From NCBI GenBank assembly GCA_003611805.1, contig RAYM01000023.1, forward strand, positions 1 to 64,000: a stretch of DNA of 64,000 bases, in the 5' to 3' direction. This document shows, piece by piece, positions 59,319 to 64,000 of this stretch; the stretch's first letter is position 1; every line of letters begins with the position of its first letter. The notes beneath the pieces were generated by a model. It was not told where the DNA came from. It did not search any database and saw only the letters and a program-made list of their open reading frames with translations. A program made the translations under genes and the position numbers. This DNA comes from a bacterium 1xD42-87. GTDB lineage: Bacteria > Bacillota > Clostridia > Lachnospirales > Lachnospiraceae.

Positions 59319-59447
59319 GTGTTTAAAGCAGCATATTTTTTGAAGGGAAGTTGGAATAAAGCGGCATCGGAGATGGGGATACCCAAAAGGGATTTGATCA
59401 CAAACGGCTTTTTTGCGAAAGACCGTCAACGAATAAAATATTTTTAA
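59319..59447 (+). CDS. Short helix-turn-helix-like frame, possible gene remnant (42 aa)
   Basis: GTG start without ribosome binding site. The sequence FKAAYFLKGSWNKAASEMGIPKRDLITNG resembles the recognition helices of Fis/NtrC-type proteins. Probably a relic of a longer regulator. Confidence 0.3.
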   Translation: MFKAAYFLKGSWNKAASEMGIPKRDLITNGFFAKDRQRIKYF

Positions 59448-59458
59448 GAAAGAACAGG

Positions 59459-60145
59459 TTACGCATGGTTTCCGGTTTCCCAGCACCACTTTGCAATTTT
59501 TTCAATCAGTGCGGCATCGACCTTGCCATAGGGGATGCGGATCGTTCCCTTATCGGTTTTGTAGTCCTGAAGCTCTTTCGCGAAATGTAATACGGCTTCG
59601 GGTCCCGGGTACAGTCCGATGTGCCCTTTGGACGCGGCAAAGTGAAGAATATTATGCTTTTTCCAGAAGGTCGGCATACTCCATGAGATACGTTCCTCCG
59701 CTTCCGGCAGGGCGTCGCGGAGAATCTGGCGGATAAACAGGAGGTCTTCCTGTTTGTCCGCATCCTGACTAAGGATATATTCGTCAATCGTCTTTGGCTT
59801 TTCGCCACAGTAATGACTCTGGTCTTTATTCTTAAATTCCCTGCCGCATCTGGGACATTTCCACATAGGCTTTTTCTCGCTTTCCCTTTCACGAATTACC
59901 ACTTCGACCACATCGCCAAAGCTCTTGCCGATCTGTCTGCGAATCTGTCTGGTAACGCCGATGATGTAACAGGGCGTGCCCATTTTTACCACCTGTCCCC
60001 GGTATGGAACACCGTCGAAGGTGGCGTTTACGAGCAGGCGCCCTTTGCCAAAAAGCTCTTTGATGTCATAGGGCACTTCTACATAGGCGGCATCCATATT
60101 TTCGTTTTGCAGTATCGTTGCACTGAATTTCAGATATTTTTCCAT
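59459..60145 (-). CDS. DUF1905/DUF1801 fusion protein
   Basis: 228 residues. N-terminal DUF1905 (FSATILQNENMDAAYVEVPYDIKELFGKGRLLVNATFDG, about 1-90), a CxxC...HYC zinc-like segment (CPRCGREFKNKDQSHYC), and a C-terminal DUF1801/YdhG-type domain (ISWSMPTFWKKHNILHFAASKGHIGLYPG). YdhG-like domains are frataxin-like iron-binding folds; function unknown. Start has GGAGG upstream. Confidence 0.85.
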   Translation of the reverse strand: MEKYLKFSATILQNENMDAAYVEVPYDIKELFGKGRLLVNATFDGVPYRGQVVKMGTPCYIIGVTRQIRRQIGKSFGDVVEVVIRERESEKKPMWKCPRCGREFKNKDQSHYCGEKPKTIDEYILSQDADKQEDLLFIRQILRDALPEAEERISWSMPTFWKKHNILHFAASKGHIGLYPGPEAVLHFAKELQDYKTDKGTIRIPYGKVDAALIEKIAKWCWETGNHA

Positions 60146-60154
60146 AGAATAGAT

Positions 60155-60370
60155 TTACCTCCCAGTCTCCCTTTTATACTCCAAAATATCTCCGGGCTGG
60201 CAGTCAAGGACGTCACAGATGGCATCCAAAGTGGAAAAGCGGATGGCGCTGATTTTTCCTGTTTTTATTTTTGACAAATTAACATTTGCAACGCCGACTT
60301 TTTCGGAAAGCTCCTTCAATGACATTTTTCTGTCAGCCATAACTCTGTCTAATCGTAAAATAATAGCCAT
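60155..60370 (-). CDS. XRE-family regulator, Cro-like (YozG-type)
   Basis: 71 residues, one helix-turn-helix (LKELSEKVGVANVNLSKIKTG and LDAICDVLDCQPGDILEY). ATG 60370 is chosen (GGTGGCGGGT upstream); ATG 60379 is possible. Paired with the DUF2975 membrane gene upstream on the same strand, 9 bases away, a frequent Firmicutes combination. Confidence 0.88.
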   Translation of the reverse strand: MAIILRLDRVMADRKMSLKELSEKVGVANVNLSKIKTGKISAIRFSTLDAICDVLDCQPGDILEYKRETGR

Positions 60371-60379
60371 ACCCGCCAC

Positions 60380-60889
60380 CTACAATGTTTCGTCCGCTTG
60401 ATTTTGTAATTCGCATCCATATTCATAAAGCCGGATGATTCCCCAGAAGATAAATCCTGCAATGACTCCGAACCCGATGCTGCTTTGCAAGATCAGCAAG
60501 GTAGACAGTACGGAAACAACTTTTAAATCCTTTACGATTTCCGGTAAAAACGGAGAGTAATCACGATAAATTTTGTTAAATATTCTGGCGATAAAATACA
60601 TGATGACAGTCACCATCAGCGAAAACAGAACGCTGAATATCAAAAACACAATACATGCGTCTACAAATCTGCCTTCGTCCGCTAATTTACCAGCAAAGTA
60701 GCCCATATGGCTAAAATCAAAACCTGTCAGGGATGCGGCAGGCATTGTGCTGAGTGTATTGCGCAATGCAGACAGCACGAGTATAGAAATTAAAAATATG
60801 CCGGTTAAAATGCCGAATAGTATTTGAAAGATCTTTCCTGTTTTTCCGATGAGCCTGCTTGCCCTTTTCATGTCTTCTAACTTACCCAT
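60380..60889 (-). CDS. DUF2975 membrane protein
   Basis: 169 residues, four spans (about 22-42, 82-105, 122-140, 145-160), with the family pattern SVLFSLMVTVIMYFIARIFNKIYRDYSPF. Probably modulates the downstream XRE protein, by analogy to YoaS/YozG-type pairs. Start preceded by AGGGGG. The 494-base gap 60890-61383 to its right holds a fragment at 61039 and the CptI RNA. Confidence 0.87.
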   Translation of the reverse strand: MGKLEDMKRASRLIGKTGKIFQILFGILTGIFLISILVLSALRNTLSTMPAASLTGFDFSHMGYFAGKLADEGRFVDACIVFLIFSVLFSLMVTVIMYFIARIFNKIYRDYSPFLPEIVKDLKVVSVLSTLLILQSSIGFGVIAGFIFWGIIRLYEYGCELQNQADETL

Positions 60890-61038
60890 AATAGATGCCC
60901 CCTTTATTTGCCGTTAGCCTTCCGATACGAGGATTATATAACATTTTTATATGTAAATCAATTATTTTTTAATGTTTATCATTAATTAATTTGCGTTAAA
61001 TATAAAAATTGGTACGATATTATTTTTGGGGTAATACA

Positions 61039-61131
61039 ATGTGTGTGCCGGAGTATGACGTTATCAAGCGAAACATAGAAGGTATTTTACAGACAGAGAA
61101 GCAGCTGGAACGGGAGAGGGAAGCAAAGTAA
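61039..61131 (+). pseudogene. Short remnant frame (30 aa)
   Basis: MCVPEYDVIKRNIEGILQTEKQLEREREAK; no ribosome binding site. Looks like a stray piece of a longer mobile-element protein. Confidence 0.3.
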
Positions 61132-61171
61132 CTAAAGATAAACAAATTTACATATTAAATTTTTCGCGGGA

Positions 61172-61200
61172 TTGACATATTTTTGGTGCTTGCGTATAAT
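61172..61200 (+). promoter_or_regulatory. Promoter of the CptI RNA
   Basis: Perfect TTGACA (61172-61177), 17 bases, TATAAT (61195-61200). Confidence 0.85.
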
Positions 61201-61206
61201 AATATT

Positions 61207-61357
61207 GACAGGTAGGAAGCTACCTTAAAAAGTAGTCCGCTACCGGTCATGCGGATAATAAATAGACCGTGTAAACGTGGTTCGCTACCGGTCATGCGAA
61301 TAATAAATAGACCGTGAAAAAGTTTTTAAGCCTCTTGCCTTAAAGGGCAGGGGGCTT
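61207..61357 (+). ncRNA. cptI: CptI-type antitoxin RNA with two 45-nt tandem repeats
   Basis: Two tandem 45-base units (61235-61279 and 61280-61324), differing at few positions and sharing CGCTACCGGTCATGCG and ATAATAAATAGACCGTG. A leaky terminator follows (AAGCC...GCC 61328-61339 with GGGC...GGGCTT to 61357) before the toxin gene. Known CptIN loci have 45-nt repeats in about two copies; each unit is cut out of the RNA by the toxin and folds to inhibit it. Confidence 0.85.
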
Positions 61358-61383
61358 AAATTGTATAGGGAGAAAAGCTGCTT

Positions 61384-61881
61384 ATGGAGATTATGACAGG
61401 AAGCCTATATTTTGTATCAGATGAGTTTTTCGCAAAGATACAAGACCCTTATCTGAAAATCAATTATGAGAACACAAAGCGTCCGCATTACTTTGCTTTT
61501 AGAGATAGCATAACGGGGCTGTATTGGTTAGTCCCATGCAGTTCAAAAATAGAAAAGTTTGAACGTCTGGTACAGAATAAGCGGGAGCAACACAAACCGA
61601 CAGACACAATTAAGTTTGTGAGAGTCTTTGATTGTAAAACAGTGCTGCTCTTTCAAGATATGTTTCCTGTGACCGCAAAATATATAGACGGGCAGTATAT
61701 CAAAGGCGGTCAGCCTGTAAGGATTGCAGACCCTAAACTGATACAGGAATTGGAAAAGAATGCAAGAAAAATAATAAATCTATTACATAGAGGGGTACGT
61801 TTTACACCAACGCAGCCGGATATCATCAAAATTGAGAAAGTCATGCTAGAGGAATTGCAAGGTATGGAAGAAAAATTATGA
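61384..61881 (+). CDS. cptN: Type III toxin of the CptN (ToxN/AbiQ-like) family
   Basis: 165 residues, endoribonuclease with barrel-like fold of the ToxN superfamily: LYFVSDEFFAKIQDPYLKINY, KRPHYFAFRD, GLYWLVPCSSKIEKF, and FQDMFPVTAKYIDG are typical of CptN. Cleaves its own repeat RNA and cellular mRNA, and some members abort phage infection. ATG 61384 has AGGGAG 10 bases before; ATG 61393 possible. Context, with RNA repeats and terminator directly upstream, makes the call strong. Confidence 0.9.
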   Translation: MEIMTGSLYFVSDEFFAKIQDPYLKINYENTKRPHYFAFRDSITGLYWLVPCSSKIEKFERLVQNKREQHKPTDTIKFVRVFDCKTVLLFQDMFPVTAKYIDGQYIKGGQPVRIADPKLIQELEKNARKIINLLHRGVRFTPTQPDIIKIEKVMLEELQGMEEKL

Positions 61882-61892
61882 GAGTATTTCTC

Positions 61893-62081
61893 AATATAGA
61901 GGGGAACCATTTAATGAAAAATATGTGGATGTAAGTTGCGCACAATCGGAGCAGTTTCAGAAAGCAGTAGGGAACCTTGCAGTATTGTTTACCTTACCGG
62001 AAGTATATGTGGAGAAGGTGCAGGATGCGGTGTGTCAATCGCTATATGCTATTTTCTCCCCAAAACCCGATAATAATACCA
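61893..62081 (+). pseudogene. Fragment of an unknown protein in the mosaic region
   Basis: An open frame without proper start encodes RGEPFNEKYVDVSCAQSEQF... and ends in SPKPDNNT before switching to a different protein's sequence at about 62081 in another frame. It looks like a cut gene end. Confidence 0.45.
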
Positions 62082-62127
62082 GGGTGTCGAAGCTTATATT
62101 GACGATGACGGCCAGAAAGTTTTTGTT

Positions 62128-63663
62128 TTGCCGGGGGACGGCAGCTATACCGTTGCAATGATGGCTTATGAGCAGGGAGAAGTGACCTATACGGTAGAGA
62201 CTTATGGGGATTCTGCTACAGCGCCGGGAAAAATAACCAGTTACTATAAAAAGGCGGTGATAGATGGAAACTTGATGTCCGGTGATGTCAACGGCGGGAA
62301 AATCATCTTAAAGGACACAGATGGAAATATTTTAACGCTTGATGTGGAGCAGCAGGGAGATAGTATCCAGCCATATACGGTGGAAATATCTGTGGAAGGA
62401 AACGGCACAGCTAAAGGTGGTGGAATTTATAACCCGGGAAGTTATGCGAAGGTTACAGCATCGGAAGATGAAGGAGTCGAGTTTTTAAAATGGCGAATTG
62501 ACGGCAGCGTTGTTTCTACGGATAAAGAGTATAGATTTTTGGTAAATGGCGACAAAAAACTGACCGCGGTGTTTTCGGAGATACCGAAGGGCTTTTGGAT
62601 CAGCGGAATCAATGAGGAAGGATATAGCTATACGGGAACCACAATTAAGCCGGAAATTGCTGTCGCCACCTTATTTGGTGATGGTCTTGCGGCATTTTTC
62701 AGTCTTAATTTAGGGCAGGGCAATGCAGATAAGGCAGCAAAGGGCGTGGGGACTGCTGTGATAGCTTCCGGCATTATCAGTGTACTTTATGCGGTGTTTG
62801 CCTTTATTTTCTTAAGTCCCCTGTGCCGTATCTTTGGCGCTACGGACAATTTGCTGCCGTATGCGGTCGGATATGGACGTATTATTGTAATCGGCTTTCC
62901 TTTTGCGATTGTGGCAACGGTTATCAATTCCGCAATTCGTACTGATGGAAGCCCTCGGTATGCCATGTTCGCTATGATGATTGGTGCGATCCTCAATACA
63001 ATCCTTGACCCGATTTTTATTTTTGTATTTCATTGGGGAGTTGAGGGCGCTGCTGCAGCTACGGTACTTTCGCAGCTTGTGGGTCTGCTTTGTAATGCTG
63101 CCTATCTGTTTAAATTTAAAACGATCCAGTTTGGAAAGGCATCTCTGGTTATGAACTGGTCTGTCGCCTGCAGGATGGCAGGTCTTGGATTTGCAAGCTG
63201 TTTTAATAACCTGACATCAACGGTAGTGGCTTTTGTATCCAACAACCTGCTGACTCAATATGGTGCGCTTTCGGCCTATGGCCCGGACATTCCTTTGACT
63301 ACGTTCGGTTTGTGTATGAAGGTAAGTATGATTGCATTTTCCGTAGGTATCGGAGTAGCAAGCGGCAGCCAGCCGATCATAGGTTTTAATTATGGCGCAC
63401 AGAAATATGACCGGGTAAAAAAGACATTTATATTGAGTGCAGGTGTACTGTTTCAGGCAATCGGCCAGCCTGTCAAAGCTGCGGTTGCTTCCCTTTCAAA
63501 GCAGTTGCTGTTCTATATCCCCGCAATGCTGATTTTATCGAGGATTTGGGGGCTGACAGGTATTCTTATGGCGAGGCCGACCGCAGATGTATTGGCGTTT
63601 GTCCTCTGTATGATCCTTTGCTTTAAAGAAGTTAAGAAGATGGAGAAGGCAGGAACACACTAA
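62128..63663 (+). pseudogene. In-frame chimera: surface-protein fragment fused to a truncated MATE transporter
   Basis: 511-codon frame. Codons 1 to about 177 are extracellular-protein sequence (an InlB_B-type repeat, VTASEDEGVEFLKWRIDGS, and Ig-like GYSYTGTTIKPEIAV). The homologous frame continues upstream to about 62082 (EAYIDDDGQKVF), so ATG 62128 is internal. From about 62659 it becomes a MATE multidrug exporter (LFGDGLAAFFSLNLGQGN, PRYAMFAMMIGAILNTILDPIF) lacking its first 70-80 residues. A second joint near 63437 skips about 60 residues (KKTFILSA to GVLFQAIGQPVKA). No signal peptide. It is unlikely to be functional; rearrangement or assembly chimera. Confidence 0.72.
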
Positions 63664-63714
63664 AAAAGATTGGAAGAACATTACCATGAAAAAAGGAGTT
63701 ATTACGATTAGTAT

Positions 63715-64000
63715 TTAATGATATCTTTTTTTTAACTCTTCCAAGAGTAATTCTGCAATCGGTGTGAATACCTGATATTTTTTCCAAATGATATACATTT
63801 TTGTTTCGAGACGTGGGGAGAGAGGGCGGAAACACAGGTTGCTGTCATTGTCTGTATTCACTAACCGGTCAAAGGTCAGCATACCACCAAGTCCTTCTTC
63901 TACAAATATGCCGCCGTTGTAACAAAGATTTATTGTACCGCTTAAATTTAACTGGTCAGCGTTTTCCCCGCACCACCGTGCAATATCAAATTTCATACCC
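63715..64000 (-). CDS. LysR-family regulator, C-terminal part (runs off the right edge)
   Basis: About 95 residues of the effector-binding domain of a LysR-type regulator (LNLSGTINLCYNGGIFVEEGLGGMLTFDRLV, LCFRPLSPRLETKMYIIWKKYQVFTPIAELLLEEL). The frame continues beyond 64000, so the ATG at 63996 is internal and the DNA-binding half is outside. Convergent with the MATE sequence; LysR-MATE neighbours are common in Lachnospiraceae. Confidence 0.8.
   Translation of the reverse strand, partial: GMKFDIARWCGENADQLNLSGTINLCYNGGIFVEEGLGGMLTFDRLVNTDNDSNLCFRPLSPRLETKMYIIWKKYQVFTPIAELLLEELKKRYH

Noticed and set aside
61235..61324. CRISPR-like reading of the two 45-bp repeats
   Set aside because: The repeats are directly adjacent without spacers and sit in a promoter-terminator-toxin context typical of CptIN.

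Overview
The window looks like a spore-forming Clostridia chromosome, most likely Lachnospiraceae. The reasons are: pro-sigma-E with SpoIIGA, sigma-G, a YlmC/YmxH-type protein, a SpoVD-type penicillin-binding protein next to mraY, a gdhA resembling the Clostridium symbiosum enzyme, and a CptIN locus (the family was first described in Eubacterium rectale). The genus cannot be resolved. No CRISPR array, rRNA or antibiotic-resistance gene was seen; there are two tRNAs.

Layout. (1) Positions 1 to about 17014 are the right part of an integrated mobile element whose left end lies outside the window: tyrosine recombinase, topoisomerase III, two pentapeptide-repeat proteins, MobC and a MobA/VirD2-type relaxase, a hairpin-rich candidate oriT, a convergently transcribed type I toxin-antitoxin-like locus, a DUF2726 protein, two lipoproteins, an XRE repressor with divergent promoters, several small membrane or zinc-ribbon proteins, a structured RNA in front of a PBECR4-like nuclease, and a large serine recombinase at the very end. 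Eight copies of a 16-bp palindrome (TATGCGACGTCGCATA and variants) lie just upstream of its transcription units. The element is visibly more AT-rich than its flank. (2) At about 17014-17035 it breaks a PBP gene of the division cluster; the remaining 3' part is followed by mraY-murD-ftsW/spoVE-murA-ftsQ-ftsZ, then spoIIGA-sigE. (3) 26.8-31.4 kb: a REC/HD-GYP/GGDEF c-di-GMP protein, small unknown genes, a Phd/YoeB toxin-antitoxin pair sitting between 137-bp direct repeats, and sigG. (4) 31.5-41.6 kb: housekeeping genes (zinc-ribbon/SH3 protein, ylmC, nrdR, yqeG, aroE-aroK-aroQ, efp, tRNA-Arg, SH3 protein, gdhA). (5) 41.6-53.6 kb: truncated epimerase, tRNA-Val, Uma2 nuclease, an AgrC/AgrA-like two-component pair, an OmpR/HisKA pair with a DUF7662-like gene between them and a FtsX-type ABC exporter, MarR and a TauE/SafE transporter. 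(6) 53.9-64 kb: PfkB kinase plus class II aldolase, TetR plus MFS exporter, a transglutaminase-like protein, XRE/DUF2975, a CptIN type III toxin-antitoxin locus, then a mosaic of gene fragments including an in-frame surface-protein/MATE chimera, and the C-terminal end of a LysR regulator.

How the parts work together. The element carries DNA-processing genes (relaxase, MobC, TopB), maintenance genes (toxin-antitoxin-like loci, repressor) and an integrase pair, apparently tied together by the shared palindrome. Its insertion in a spoVD-like gene recalls the sigK skin-type elements that are excised during sporulation, the main hypothesis proposed here. The chromosome around it carries peptidoglycan precursor synthesis, division and early sporulation genes in one run. 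Species-specific hairpin repeats occur in several intergenic gaps.
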